Counted from the stretch's first letter, positions 8,715-17,173 are shown. The stretch is DNA of 64,000 nucleotides from Bacillota bacterium (GCA_021845645.1 JAJZVM010000015.1:19349-83348), one strand, 5' to 3'. Made by a program: numbers and translations. Notes: generated from the letters alone by a model not told the origin.

Positions 8715-9860
8715 CTACATCGAACGGTTCTCTCCTTGCGGCATGGGGGCGGATGCGGTGCCAAGATCCCGCGCGAGGCGGTCGACCGCACGCGCGATGC
8801 GTTCAAGATCCCTAGCCCGGATCCGCTTGCGGGGCAGGAGGCGCCAGCGCACGATGCCTTCCCGGTCGCGGCGGGCATCCACCTCCCCGATGAGCCTCCC
8901 GTCCAGCAGCACAGGCATGCCGTACGGTCCGACCGACCGTTTGGCGGCCGGCGTGTACGCTTCCCAGGTGTATGCGAACCCGAAGAGATCCAAGAGGCGC
9001 CGTCGATCCCAGAGGAGGTTGTCGAGCGGGGCCAGCAGGTGCACGCCGCGTACGGCGGGCGGGTCGGCGCAGAGTTCCTTGAAGGACTGGGTGCAGAGGT
9101 ATTTGCGTGGGGAGCCGGCGATCTCGAGTTCGGCCCAGGCACCCTCGGCGAGCATGTCCTTGGCGAGGGTGCGGCGCGCCTTCGGGTCGCCGCGCTGCCA
9201 CCCGAGGTAGGGATCCGATGCGAGGAAGACGCCCATCGTCCGCCCATAGTGCAGGCCCGCCTGCATGCGCGTTCTCTCCGGCTGCGCAATGGCCTCGTGC
9301 CAGTGCGGGAAGAGACGCTCTGGCAGATCATAGCGCCGCTCGCCGCGCCGGCGGCCTGTCACGATGAGGCGGCCCTCCTCGGCCAGGATGTCGAGTGCCA
9401 TGGTGGTCGCCTTCATGCTGGTTGGGTCCGGGTCCCAGAAGGTCGCGACGCGATGCTCCGTCGCAAGCTCGCGGCTGTAGCGAGAGCCGCGAGCCAGCAC
9501 GGAGAGCAGATCGTCCGCAACTTGGGAGAGACCGAAACGCCCGATCAGGTTCAAGCCGCGCACGCGCTGGAATTCGGCCGCAGCCGCCGGCAGGTCCTGC
9601 GCTGCGACGAGGCAGCGCTCCTTGAGGCGCGCCTCGAAGAGGCTGCCGGCTGAGAGCGCCCTTGAGAGGGCGACTTCCGATGTCGGGCCGCGGCGCAGGC
9701 GGACGGTCAGGAGATGCGCCGGCGCGACGACCCGCATCGGATCCATCTGGACCGCGCCAAGGGCGGCGACCGTCTCAGAGAAAGGTCGCCGCACCCTGGC
9801 GGCGAGGCCCAGGTGGGCGACGAGGGCCCTGCGTGCCGCCTCGGGATGAACTTGAATCAC
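8715..9860 (-). CDS. Winged-helix HTH_42 protein, YcaQ/AlkZ-like DNA glycosylase
   Basis: A 381-residue protein of the HTH_42 (COG3214) family, whose studied members AlkZ and YcaQ are DNA glycosylases that unhook bulky or crosslinked adducts. The catalytic Gln motif appears as AVQMDPM (Gln38-Met39-Asp40), the Q-x-D form associated with the YcaQ branch. Further family landmarks are LFPHWHEA and the C-terminal LLDGRLIGEVDARRDRE. The start is GTG 9860, with GGAGA seven bases upstream. It is transcribed against its neighbours and lies between the dead and intact peptidase copies. The substrate is unknown. Confidence 0.82.
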   Translation of the reverse strand: MIQVHPEAARRALVAHLGLAARVRRPFSETVAALGAVQMDPMRVVAPAHLLTVRLRRGPTSEVALSRALSAGSLFEARLKERCLVAAQDLPAAAAEFQRVRGLNLIGRFGLSQVADDLLSVLARGSRYSRELATEHRVATFWDPDPTSMKATTMALDILAEEGRLIVTGRRRGERRYDLPERLFPHWHEAIAQPERTRMQAGLHYGRTMGVFLASDPYLGWQRGDPKARRTLAKDMLAEGAWAELEIAGSPRKYLCTQSFKELCADPPAVRGVHLLAPLDNLLWDRRRLLDLFGFAYTWEAYTPAAKRSVGPYGMPVLLDGRLIGEVDARRDREGIVRWRLLPRKRIRARDLERIARAVDRLARDLGTASAPMPQGENRSM

Positions 9861-10148
9861 GCACTTCTCCACTCTTGCGGCAGATTGCCTGAAGGCACGC
9901 GATCCCGTCGGCCAACCGCCGGCGGGACCGCCTTGTTTGGCGATACAAGTGTTCGGTCCCGGATCGCCGGGATCCTGCCGCCGGAAGCGCAGGAGGCGCC
10001 GACGCAGTGACGTCGCCAGCGCGGCGCCTCGCCTGGAACCTCCAGCCGCGTGCCGGAATCTCCGTCCTTTCTGCCGCATACGGCGCGACATAACGGCTTT
10101 ATGGTAACGAGCAGCGCTCCGGGTCATATACCAGAGCGGAGGGGTACT

Positions 10149-10700
10149 ATGGCACAAGCGCATGTACTCGGGTCCCTGGGCGTTGTGACCGGAGCTCCGC
10201 AGCAGACCAGACTCGTGACGCCGTACCAGGACGCGCTGAAGGCGTTCGAAGCGTTCCTCGCGAGCGCTCAGACCTCCATCCGGACCATGATCTACGGCTG
10301 CACCTTGCAGCCGTTCTTCGACGTCCTGATCGCCGCCAGGAGCCGCGGCCTGGACGTCAAGATCATCTTCGACCACTCGCAGGCCGAAGGCATGGCGGAA
10401 GAGCGGGAGATCGAGCGGCTGGTGGGCGCCGGATTCGTGGACGGCAGGGACTTCGTCGTCGGCACGTCGCCGCAGGCGCATCAGATCTGCCACATCAAGG
10501 CGACCTGGCTCGACGGGGCGCACGTCGAGGACGGCTCCCTCAACTACTCGCCATCGGGACTCAAGCAGATCAACACCGTGAGCTTCAGCGACTGGCCGCA
10601 GTGGGCGCAGTACCTCGACACCGTCTTCGCAGGCACGTGGGCCTTCATCTTGGAGCACGAGGCGGCCTACCAGACGTTCAGCAAGGAGGTGCAGCCGTGA
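10149..10700 (+). CDS. Phospholipase D-like (single HKD motif) protein
   Basis: A 183-residue protein with one complete HKD motif, HIKATWLDGAHVEDGSLNYS (His-x-Lys-x4-Asp followed by Gly-Ser-x-Asn), typical of Nuc-type nucleases and other one-motif PLD proteins that act as dimers. Before it is the usual beta-alpha core with LDVKIIFDHSQAEG. No signal peptide is visible. GGAGG at about 10138 precedes ATG 10149. The stop overlaps the GTG of the peptidase (GTGA). It is the first gene of a four-gene cassette. The substrate (phospholipid, DNA or RNA) cannot be chosen from sequence. Confidence 0.85.
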   Translation: MAQAHVLGSLGVVTGAPQQTRLVTPYQDALKAFEAFLASAQTSIRTMIYGCTLQPFFDVLIAARSRGLDVKIIFDHSQAEGMAEEREIERLVGAGFVDGRDFVVGTSPQAHQICHIKATWLDGAHVEDGSLNYSPSGLKQINTVSFSDWPQWAQYLDTVFAGTWAFILEHEAAYQTFSKEVQP

Positions 10701-11530
10701 AGCGCCGCTACTTCGATCCGGCGCGTGTGCCCAGGAGCCCGTTCATCCCGGCCACGGACGCCCTGCTGCACACATCGGCGCCGCTTGCCTCGGAGGTCGA
10801 CTTCTCGAATCTTTGCACCATCCGCAACCAGGGCTCGGAGGGTGCTTGCACCGGGTTCGGCGAGACGGGGCAGTACGAAGTCACACGGGCGGTCGCGGGC
10901 CTGCGGCCGAAGGGCATGCTCTTCTCGCCGCAGTTCCTCTACTACCTCGAAGGGCTCAAGGAGGGCCACCCGGGAGAGGACACCGGTGCCGTCCCGACCG
11001 ACGGGCTGGCCATTCTCCAGCATATCGGCGTGGCTCCGGAGAGCCTGGACCCGTATGTCGTCGGCCAGATCCGGCCGCCATCCAAGGAGGCCATGGCGGC
11101 GGCGCAGCAGTACCGCATCAAGTCGTGGTCGCCGGTCTCCCGCATCGCGAGCCGGGTGCCCCGCACGTCCCTGATACCCGTCCTGACACTTCTCGCCGCG
11201 AGGCGTCCCCTCAACATCGCCATCTCGGTCTACGAGTCCTTCGAGGCTGCCGCAGGCGGCGTCATACCCATGCCGGGCCCGGGCGACGCCCTGCTCGGCG
11301 GCCACGACATGTATCTCGTCGGCTACAAGGACGACAGCGCGTTCGCGGGCGGCGGCTACGTCATGGCGGCGAACTCCTGGGGCACGCAGTGGGGGCGGTC
11401 GGGGTTCGCCCTGATTCCGTACGCCTTCGCCGGCGACCCCGAGCTGATGCTCGGCCTCTGGTCGATCGAACTGCCCAGGGCGGCGCCACGCGCGGTGTCC
11501 CTCTGGCGGCGCGTCTGTGGGGGTGCGTGA
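10697..11530 (+). CDS. C1 family (papain-like) cysteine peptidase
   Basis: A 277-residue papain-fold peptidase. The catalytic triad is visible: Cys51 in RNQGSEGACTGFG with oxyanion Gln45, His203 in LLGGHDMYLVGY and Asn226 in ANSWGTQWGRSGF. The short N-terminus has no recognisable signal peptide or long propeptide, unlike secreted papains. GTG 10697 follows AAGGAGGTG and overlaps the upstream stop. A partial, inactive copy lies at 8319-8678. It is translationally coupled on both sides (PLD-like and DUF1906 genes). The role and target are unknown. Confidence 0.87.
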   Translation: MKRRYFDPARVPRSPFIPATDALLHTSAPLASEVDFSNLCTIRNQGSEGACTGFGETGQYEVTRAVAGLRPKGMLFSPQFLYYLEGLKEGHPGEDTGAVPTDGLAILQHIGVAPESLDPYVVGQIRPPSKEAMAAAQQYRIKSWSPVSRIASRVPRTSLIPVLTLLAARRPLNIAISVYESFEAAAGGVIPMPGPGDALLGGHDMYLVGYKDDSAFAGGGYVMAANSWGTQWGRSGFALIPYAFAGDPELMLGLWSIELPRAAPRAVSLWRRVCGGA

Positions 11531-11531
11531 G

Positions 11532-12122
11532 ATGCTCGGCGTCGGCCTCGGCATCGACTGCGCCCGCCAGCTCACCCCCTCGCAGATCCAGGCGCTCGCC
11601 CAGGCGGGCTGCGGCTTCGTCTGCCGCTACGTGACAGGGATCCCCGGCAGCACGCTCACGCGCGCGGAGGCGGGCGCCATCAGCAGCGCCGGACTCGGCA
11701 TCGTGTCGATCTTCGAGACGCGGGGCGATCACGCGACGTACTTCCGTGCGGCCCAGGGGCACAGGGACGGCGAGCTGGCCACGGGGGAGGCGTTCATGGC
11801 CGGGCAGAGAGGCGGCCACATCTTCACGGCGGTGGACTACGACGTGCAGCCAGGGCAGCTGGAGGCGGTCAGGCAGTACCTCGCGGCCTTCGCGGCGGCC
11901 CTGGGCCCGTCCTATGCGGCAGGCGTCTACGGCGCGCGCGTGCTCGAAACGCTCGGCTACCCGCTGTGGCAGGCGATGGCCTGGAGCGGCGGCATCGTGA
12001 GCCGCAAGGCGCGCATCGTCCAGGCCTTCGCCGAGGTGACCTACGCCGGCGTCGGCCCCGTCGATGTGGACGTGGCCATGGGGCCGCTGCACGACCTCGG
12101 CTGGCACCTGACCCAACCCTAG
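11532..12122 (+). CDS. DUF1906 (Rv2525c-like, glycoside hydrolase-like) domain protein
   Basis: About 196 residues making up a single DUF1906 domain. Landmarks are GLGIDCARQLTPSQIQALAQ, CRYVTGIPGSTLTRAE, FETRGDHATYF and HIFTAVDYDV. The family has a TIM-barrel fold resembling GH25 lysozymes and occurs in cell-wall-associated proteins and endolysin-like modules; catalysis is not proven for most members. ATG 11532 sits just after the peptidase stop with GGGGGTG upstream; GTG 11517 or 11523 are alternatives. No signal peptide is seen. Its position suggests a role on peptidoglycan or another surface glycan, which is inference. Confidence 0.82.
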   Translation: MLGVGLGIDCARQLTPSQIQALAQAGCGFVCRYVTGIPGSTLTRAEAGAISSAGLGIVSIFETRGDHATYFRAAQGHRDGELATGEAFMAGQRGGHIFTAVDYDVQPGQLEAVRQYLAAFAAALGPSYAAGVYGARVLETLGYPLWQAMAWSGGIVSRKARIVQAFAEVTYAGVGPVDVDVAMGPLHDLGWHLTQP

Positions 12123-12156
12123 CCAGGATCCGGGATCCGGAGGGGAGAGATGACCT

Positions 12157-12483
12157 GTGTTCGCATGGCTTACACAGCTCGACTCGGCGCTCCAAGCCCT
12201 CGTGCTCGCTCTGCTCGCCCTCGCCGGCGGCTACGCCATCACCTGGCTGCGCAGCAGCGCCATCTTCCAGAAGGTCGAAAACGCGACGGAAGCCCTGCAG
12301 CGCCGGCTCGCGCTGCTCGTCGGCAAGGCGACACTCGCCGAGGCGGAGGCGATCCTGGAGGACACCATAGCGAAGGAGGTCGCCAAGCTGACGGGTCTCG
12401 CGGAGGCCGAAGTCCTGGTCATCGGCAAGGAGATCCTGCAGCAGCTCTTGCCGCCCGAGCCCGCGGCCGCGTCCGCGAAGTAG
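12157..12483 (+). CDS. Small single-pass membrane protein (holin-like arrangement)
   Basis: A 108-residue protein with one hydrophobic helix near residues 12-30 (ALVLALLALAGGYAITWL). An amphipathic, Ala/Glu/Leu-rich helical tail follows that could form a coiled coil (TLAEAEAILEDTIAKEVAKL). The start is GTG 12157, with GGAGGGGAG upstream. The family is not recognised. The size, single membrane helix and position after a DUF1906 wall-hydrolase-like gene resemble holin or membrane-anchor partners; this is inference. A decayed copy of its 3' half lies at 14746-14907. A strong hairpin follows it. Confidence 0.7.
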   Translation: MFAWLTQLDSALQALVLALLALAGGYAITWLRSSAIFQKVENATEALQRRLALLVGKATLAEAEAILEDTIAKEVAKLTGLAEAEVLVIGKEILQQLLPPEPAAASAK

Positions 12484-12538
12484 GCCGGCGGCACGTGGAG
12501 AAGGGCCCCTGCACTGGTGGCGATCTCGGCACCCTTAT

Positions 12539-12572
12539 GGGCCCCCGCCCTGCACCAGGAGGGCGGGGGCCC
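12539..12572. terminator. 13-bp GC-rich hairpin, probable terminator
   Basis: GGGCCCCCGCCCT and AGGGCGGGGGCCC form a perfect 13-bp stem with an 8-base loop. It lies 55 bases after the small membrane protein stop. It has no T run on the + strand, so it may act weakly or bidirectionally. A hairpin of different sequence stands at the matching position in the second copy of this segment (14926-14963). Confidence 0.6.
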
Positions 12573-12725
12573 TGCGTGGGCCAGCCCGGCATCGCCTGGC
12601 AGCTGTGCGGCAGGGGAGCGGCTTGAGCCTCGAGACCGTGCGGGCCATGTCCTAGGGCGCCTGCACATCGCCAAAGCCCGCGTCGACTGCGGCGGCCTCC
12701 TGCGGGGCGGCTCGCAGCACCTGGC

Positions 12726-12885
12726 TTAGGTGCACTGGGGCGGGAAGATGGGGGACGGCGGGCAGGGGGCAAGGGCAGCGTCTGGCACGGTGCCGGCGGG
12801 CAGTACCTGTAGGCGGGCGTCAGCAGCTGGACGACGGCGCTCGACGTGAACCCAAGGCAGAACGAGACCTGCTTGCGCACCGGCA
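12726..12885 (-). pseudogene. Fragment of the Cys-rich tail of the propeller protein gene
   Basis: About 160 bases nearly identical to the 3' end of the gene at 14992-16473. They encode, with a frameshift, QVSFCLGFTSSAVVQLL, YCPPAPCQTLPLPP and SPIFPPQCT. One G is missing in the run near 12769 relative to the intact copy, which breaks the frame. Only the last 50 or so residues remain. With the neighbouring membrane-protein gene it mirrors the arrangement at 14746-16473. Confidence 0.8.
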
Positions 12886-13440
12886 GGACCACAGCGTAAG
12901 ACGGCGGGACTGGCAAAAAGGGAGGAAGGCCGGCCGCCCCACGCAGAGAGCCGGAAGGCTGCAGACCTGACGCGGGGCGACAGGTGTGTCAGGCAAATCA
13001 GCCATCCGTGTAGGACAGACCATGTCATGGAGAGTCGAGGCCTTCTAGTTAGGTAGACTCTGGGATCATGTCCATATGGACTGACGAGTAGGTACTTTAT
13101 GCCATTGGCAGCGTGACCCAACGGGGACATCATGTCTGCAAATACCACATAGGGCTTAGGTGACCCGCTGCGCAACAGAGGCCGTTGGAGGCAAAAGCGC
13201 CAGCACCGACCGTAGCGAGGTCAGCCTTCTCAGTTTCGCGCAGCAGCGCGGAACAGCAACTCCTTGCAGCACGTGGCGACGAGACCGTTCCCGCTTTCCA
13301 ACACTGATTCCCGCGGTCGCCGTCCTGTGGCTGGCACCTGCCGGACCAGCCGACGAACCTCGACCGTCAGACCCAGGGTCATGGATGGCAGCTTCGGTGT
13401 ACGCGGCCTCCGTGTCCCAGTCGTAAGGAGGTTATGGTCG
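12886..13440. other. Non-coding stretch between the duplicated segment and the binding-protein gene
   Basis: About 555 bases with no convincing gene. Open frames here lack codon bias or family similarity. The last 20 bases contain the ribosome site AAGGAGG (13426-13432) of the binding-protein gene. No clear promoter or riboswitch was identified. Confidence 0.5.
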
Positions 13441-14679
13441 TTGAAGAGTGGGATCACCCGAGTTTGCGTGCTTGCGGCAACTATGGCCCTTGCCCTGTTC
13501 AGCGTGGGTGGGACGGTGCAGGCCGCTCCTCCCAGCGTGATCACGATTGGGACTCTGTACGCCGGATCGGGCAACTTCGCCGCGTCCTCGCAACCCGAGT
13601 ACTCAGGACTTCAGTACTGGGTCAACCAGACGAATGCGAACGGCGGCGTGTTCGTCAAGGCGTACGGAAGGAAGATTCATGTCAAGCTTGTCTCCTATGA
13701 CGACCAGAGTGACACGAATACGGCAGCGACGCTCTACACGCAGTTGATCACCCAGGACAGGGTGAACATCCTCGTCTCGGACTTCGGATCTGTACTCACG
13801 TCGGTTGCCGTACCCATTGCCCAGGAGCACCAGGTATTGCTCTTCGACCAGACCGGGAGTGGCACTACGCTGTTCAACAACAGCAATCCGTACATCGTCG
13901 ACACATCGATCCCGACGTCTGGACTTTGGCCGACGCCGCTAGCGCATTTCCTGATCGCTCACAAGGTGAAGCGAGTGGCCATCATCTATGCCGAGAACGA
14001 CTTCACCCAATCACAGGCCACAACGCTCATCAATCTTCTCCAGGCGGCGCATATCACGCCGATCGCTGACAAGCCTGTCCCGACGACCACAGACGACTAC
14101 ACGGTGCTGATCCACAACATCGTCGCCCAACATCCCCAGGCTGTGATCGAGCTCGGCTATGACGCCAACGACATTTCGTTCTTCCACAACCTTGCGGCAA
14201 CGGGAACCCACTTCCCGATGCTCTTCACGATCTACCCTGGCCTGGAGACGGCCCTGCTGGAGAAGACGGTCAGCCTGTCCCATCTTGAGTACACGTATAC
14301 GTACGCCTCGCCGCCGCTTCTGCAGTACAACCACGTCAACTTCGGACCTGGCATCAGCCAGTTCCTCAAGGGCTATACGGCGGCAACCCACCAGCCGGCC
14401 AACTTCCAGACCGTCGCCGGCTACAACACGGGACTCGTGATCCAGAAGACCCTCGCCACCGCGTCCAGCCTCAAGCAACTCGACCTGCGGCACGCCGTAG
14501 CTCAGGCATCCGGACGGCTCTCGACCCTGGAAGGAACCTTCCAAATTCAAGCGGATGGCGCCCAGGTGGGCGAGCAGATGTACCTCGCCCAGTTCCTTCC
14601 CATCCACGGCAAGTTCCAGCTCACCGTTGTCTACCCATCCGCGAACGCGACTGCCACGGCGGTCTACCCGGCGCCCTGA
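13441..14679 (+). CDS. ABC transporter substrate-binding protein, LivK/periplasmic type 1
   Basis: A 412-residue exported binding protein. The start is TTG 13441, placed nine bases after AAGGAGG and giving a good signal peptide (MKSGITRVCVLAATMALALF then VGGTVQA/AP). The mature part shows the Leu/Ile/Val-binding fold: ITIGTLYAGSGNFA, QYWVNQTNANGGV, YDDQSDTNTAATLY and YAENDFTQSQATT. It lacks an obvious lipobox cysteine. It is 12 kb from livHM and flanked by duplicated debris, so it may be a separated partner of that permease or an orphan receptor-type binding protein. Confidence 0.85.
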   Translation: MKSGITRVCVLAATMALALFSVGGTVQAAPPSVITIGTLYAGSGNFAASSQPEYSGLQYWVNQTNANGGVFVKAYGRKIHVKLVSYDDQSDTNTAATLYTQLITQDRVNILVSDFGSVLTSVAVPIAQEHQVLLFDQTGSGTTLFNNSNPYIVDTSIPTSGLWPTPLAHFLIAHKVKRVAIIYAENDFTQSQATTLINLLQAAHITPIADKPVPTTTDDYTVLIHNIVAQHPQAVIELGYDANDISFFHNLAATGTHFPMLFTIYPGLETALLEKTVSLSHLEYTYTYASPPLLQYNHVNFGPGISQFLKGYTAATHQPANFQTVAGYNTGLVIQKTLATASSLKQLDLRHAVAQASGRLSTLEGTFQIQADGAQVGEQMYLAQFLPIHGKFQLTVVYPSANATATAVYPAP

Positions 14680-14745
14680 AGCGTGCCTGACGTCCCCAAG
14701 CACCACCCCGATCGACATGACCAAAGGAACACCAGATCCGTGGAA

Positions 14746-14907
14746 ACCGAGGCGACGCTCGCCGAGGCGGAGGCGAGCCTGGAGGACACGATGGCCTAGG
14801 AGGTGGCCATGCTGACGGGTCTAGCGGAGGCCGAAGTCCTGGTCATCGGCAAGGAGATTCTGCAGCAGCTGTTCCGGCCGGGGCCCGCGGCCGCGTCCGC
14901 GAAGTAG
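14746..14907 (+). pseudogene. Decayed copy of the small membrane protein gene (3' half)
   Basis: This stretch matches the last 160 bases of the gene at 12157-12483 almost base for base, from the Thr-Leu-Ala-Glu-Ala-Glu-Ala run to the final Ala-Ser-Ala-Lys and the TAG stop. It has no membrane segment or start and carries an internal TAG at about 14797. It precedes a hairpin and the intact propeller gene, as the intact membrane gene precedes the propeller fragment. This is a segmental duplication with reciprocal decay. Confidence 0.85.
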
Positions 14908-14925
14908 GCCGGCGGCCGACGTATC

Positions 14926-14963
14926 AGGCAACGAAGCCGCCTCGCGGGGCGGCTTCGTTGCCT
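14926..14963. terminator. 16-bp perfect hairpin, bidirectional terminator
   Basis: AGGCAACGAAGCCGCC and its exact complement flank a 6-base loop. It stands 28 bases beyond the stop of the propeller gene on the minus strand. On the minus strand the stem is preceded by GC-rich sequence and lacks a long U run. Confidence 0.65.
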
Positions 14964-14991
14964 CCTGCGGGGCGGCTCGCAGCACCTTGGT

Positions 14992-16473
14992 TCAGGTGCA
15001 CTGGGGAGGGAAGATGGGGGACGGCGGGCAGGGGGGCAAGGGCAGCGTCTGGCACGGTGCCGGCGAGCAGTACCCGTAGGAGGGCACCAGCAACTGGACG
15101 ACGGCGCTCGACGTGAACGTGAGGCAGAACGAGACCTGCGTACAGACCGTCGCGCCGACCACCGCGGGCGGCACGCAGGAGGCGCTCAGCAGATCGCAGG
15201 ACTGGACGGTGCCCGCCGGACCGCAGAGCGTCACCGTCTTCAGCAGGGCGACCGTCGCGCTCGTGATGCAGGTCGTGAGGGTGGTGACGATGGTGAAGTC
15301 CACGGTGGCGGTGATCAGGAACGTCGCCTGCACGAAGTCCGGCGTGGCGGCGGGGACGCTGCTCTGGAAGGAGCAGCTCGCGGCTGTCACGGCGCAGGTG
15401 ATGCTCGTGATCGTGCCGGCGCACTCAAACGGGGCGCAGAGCTGCGGTGCGACGTCCTGCTGGAAGCAGTAGTCGAAGACCTTGTCGACGGCGATGCAGT
15501 CGATCTCGCTGGGCGGTGGACAGCCGCCCGGCGGACACGGCCCTGGCGCGACGTTCGTAAAGACCTCGCCGAGGCTGTTCGTGCCAGGATCCGTGAACCA
15601 CAAGGTGTCATCGAAGCCGAGCGTGATGAGGAACGGGCTGCTGCCCGCACCCACCGGGATCTCGGTGATGACCAGGGTTCCCGGGTTGACGAAGCCGACG
15701 TTGCCGATGCCCTCGGTGAACCAGACGTTGCCGTCGGGACCGGCTGCGATGCCCGCGACCGCCGAGTGCGCGGTCGGCGTCGAGATCTCCGTGAGGGCGA
15801 GCGAGACGGGACTGATCCGGCCGATGACGTTGCCGAGGCCGGTCGTGCCAGGCGCGGTGAACCACATGTTGCCGTCGGGGCCAAGCGTGATCGAGAAGGG
15901 GGAGCTGAGGGGGTCGGGCAGCTTGACCTCGGCCATGCCCATGGTGGCGAGGACGATCTGCACGATGGCGGCATCGCCCGCGTGGGACTCGGTGAACCAG
16001 ACGTCGTTGTCCGGTCCGCGGAAGATGCCGAGCGGCGCGGCGTTGGGCGTCGGCGTGGCGAACTCCGCGATGGCCAGGGTCGCCGGGTCGAGGCGGCCCA
16101 CCTGCGATGCGAACGATTCCGTGAACCAGATGTTGCCGTCCGGCCCGAGTGCGATAAACAGAGGACGGCTGTCCGCGGTCGGGATGGGCACCTCGGTGAT
16201 GGCGAGGGTGACCGGATCGATCCGCACCACGTGATTGCCGTTCGCCTCCACGAGCCAGATGGAGCCGTCGGCTCCGACGGTGATGCCGGCCGGCTGGCTG
16301 TCCAAGGTGGGCAGGTCGAGCTCGAGGAACGACCCGGTCGCGACGTGGTACCTCCCCACCTTGTTGGCGTCGAACTCCGTGAACCAGATGTCCAGACTCG
16401 GGGCGAAGGCCACGCCCCACGGATTGCTCGAAGGCGTCGGGATCTGATGCTCGGTGACGGCATGCTCGGCCAT
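14992..16473 (-). CDS. Virginiamycin B lyase-like seven-bladed propeller protein with Cys-rich C-terminal domain
   Basis: A 493-residue protein. Residues 1-310 hold seven repeats ending in motifs like GPDGNIWFTE (also APSLDIWFTE, GADGSIWLVE, GPDNDVWFTE, GPDGNMWFTA, GPDGNVWFTE, GFDDTLWFTD), the blades of a Vgb/SMP-30-type beta-propeller. Residues about 325-493 form a separate domain with many cysteines (VFDYCFQQD, CAPFECAGTITSITC, VVGATVCTQVSFCLTF) and a Pro-Cys end. There is no signal peptide. A Cys-rich tail of this kind could be a spore-surface or crosslinking domain; that is a guess. The start is ATG 16473 after GGAAGGAGAGG. Lyase activity is not implied by the fold. Confidence 0.8.
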   Translation of the reverse strand: MAEHAVTEHQIPTPSSNPWGVAFAPSLDIWFTEFDANKVGRYHVATGSFLELDLPTLDSQPAGITVGADGSIWLVEANGNHVVRIDPVTLAITEVPIPTADSRPLFIALGPDGNIWFTESFASQVGRLDPATLAIAEFATPTPNAAPLGIFRGPDNDVWFTESHAGDAAIVQIVLATMGMAEVKLPDPLSSPFSITLGPDGNMWFTAPGTTGLGNVIGRISPVSLALTEISTPTAHSAVAGIAAGPDGNVWFTEGIGNVGFVNPGTLVITEIPVGAGSSPFLITLGFDDTLWFTDPGTNSLGEVFTNVAPGPCPPGGCPPPSEIDCIAVDKVFDYCFQQDVAPQLCAPFECAGTITSITCAVTAASCSFQSSVPAATPDFVQATFLITATVDFTIVTTLTTCITSATVALLKTVTLCGPAGTVQSCDLLSASCVPPAVVGATVCTQVSFCLTFTSSAVVQLLVPSYGYCSPAPCQTLPLPPCPPSPIFPPQCT

Positions 16474-16653
16474 GGCCGCCTCTCCTTCCGGTGACGGAAC
16501 GTCGTTACACCATATTCCGTCCACGGACGGAGGTGCGGCGCAGCGCCCTGTCCCCTGAGAGGGACGCCGCCCGCCAGGCGGCGCGATGCGGGCCGCAGAG
16601 GGCCGCTGCGCGCGGACCGGTCTCCGTGCCCCGTCTGCCGCCCCGCCGATCCG

Positions 16654-16673
16654 AGGGCGGCCGTCGCCGCCCT
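16654..16673 (-). terminator. Hairpin after the DUF5069 gene
   Basis: AGGGCGGC, loop CGTC, GCCGCCCT form a perfect 8-bp stem immediately beyond the stop of the minus-strand gene at 16675. No strong U run follows. Confidence 0.5.
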
Positions 16674-16674
16674 G

Positions 16675-17130
16675 TCAGGCGCCACCCCCGGCCGCACCCG
16701 TCAACAGCCTGTGGAACTGGGCCCAATCGTCCAGCTGCTCGAGATCCGCGGTGCGGCGGACAGGGCTGCCCGGGGGCAGGCCGAGCTCCCGCAGGAACTC
16801 CTCGCGCTCGTCAGGGTCGAGCTCGTGTCCCAGGATGGCCTGGTTCGCCGCCTCGATCCGCTCGGGGTCCAGGCTCCCGCCGGCCCGTGCGAGGACCCAT
16901 GCCTCGAATTCGAGGTAGGTAGGACGCGTGGACCGGACGAAGCTGAACGCCTCCTGCACGTCGATGCCGAGCGACGCCGAGAGGATCCTGTCGAAGTAGC
17001 AGCCCGTCTTGTACCCCTCGACCAGGTGGCCTGTGGCCTCCTGCAGGGTCTTGGACCACATCCTGGGCAGGTGTGCGAGGCCGAGCGGCCCCTTGGCCGC
17101 GATCGGCGCAATCGGTGGTATCCGCTGCAC
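16675..17130 (-). CDS. DUF5069 domain protein
   Basis: A 151-residue soluble protein. Landmarks of the DUF5069 family are LPRMWSKTLQEATGHL, DRILSASLGIDVQEAFSFV and the C-terminal RTADLEQLDDWAQFHRLL. The family's function is unknown; it is cytoplasmic and metabolic in context elsewhere. GTG 17130 is preceded by GGGAGGT at a good distance. The gene is followed closely by a hairpin. It may be cotranscribed with the SnoaL-like gene upstream on the same strand (43-base gap). Confidence 0.65.
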   Translation of the reverse strand: MQRIPPIAPIAAKGPLGLAHLPRMWSKTLQEATGHLVEGYKTGCYFDRILSASLGIDVQEAFSFVRSTRPTYLEFEAWVLARAGGSLDPERIEAANQAILGHELDPDEREEFLRELGLPPGSPVRRTADLEQLDDWAQFHRLLTGAAGGGA

Positions 17131-17173
17131 GGCCGACCTCCCTGGGAGACGTTCCGGTCATGGTCGATGCGCG

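Noticed and set aside
10149..12483. The PLD-peptidase-DUF1906-membrane cassette as a prophage lysis module
   Set aside because: No capsid, tail, terminase, integrase or attachment sites are nearby, so a prophage is not supported.
12726..13175. A 149-codon minus-strand frame as a real gene
   Set aside because: Only its last residues match the propeller protein tail, and they are frameshifted; the rest has no similarity or codon bias.
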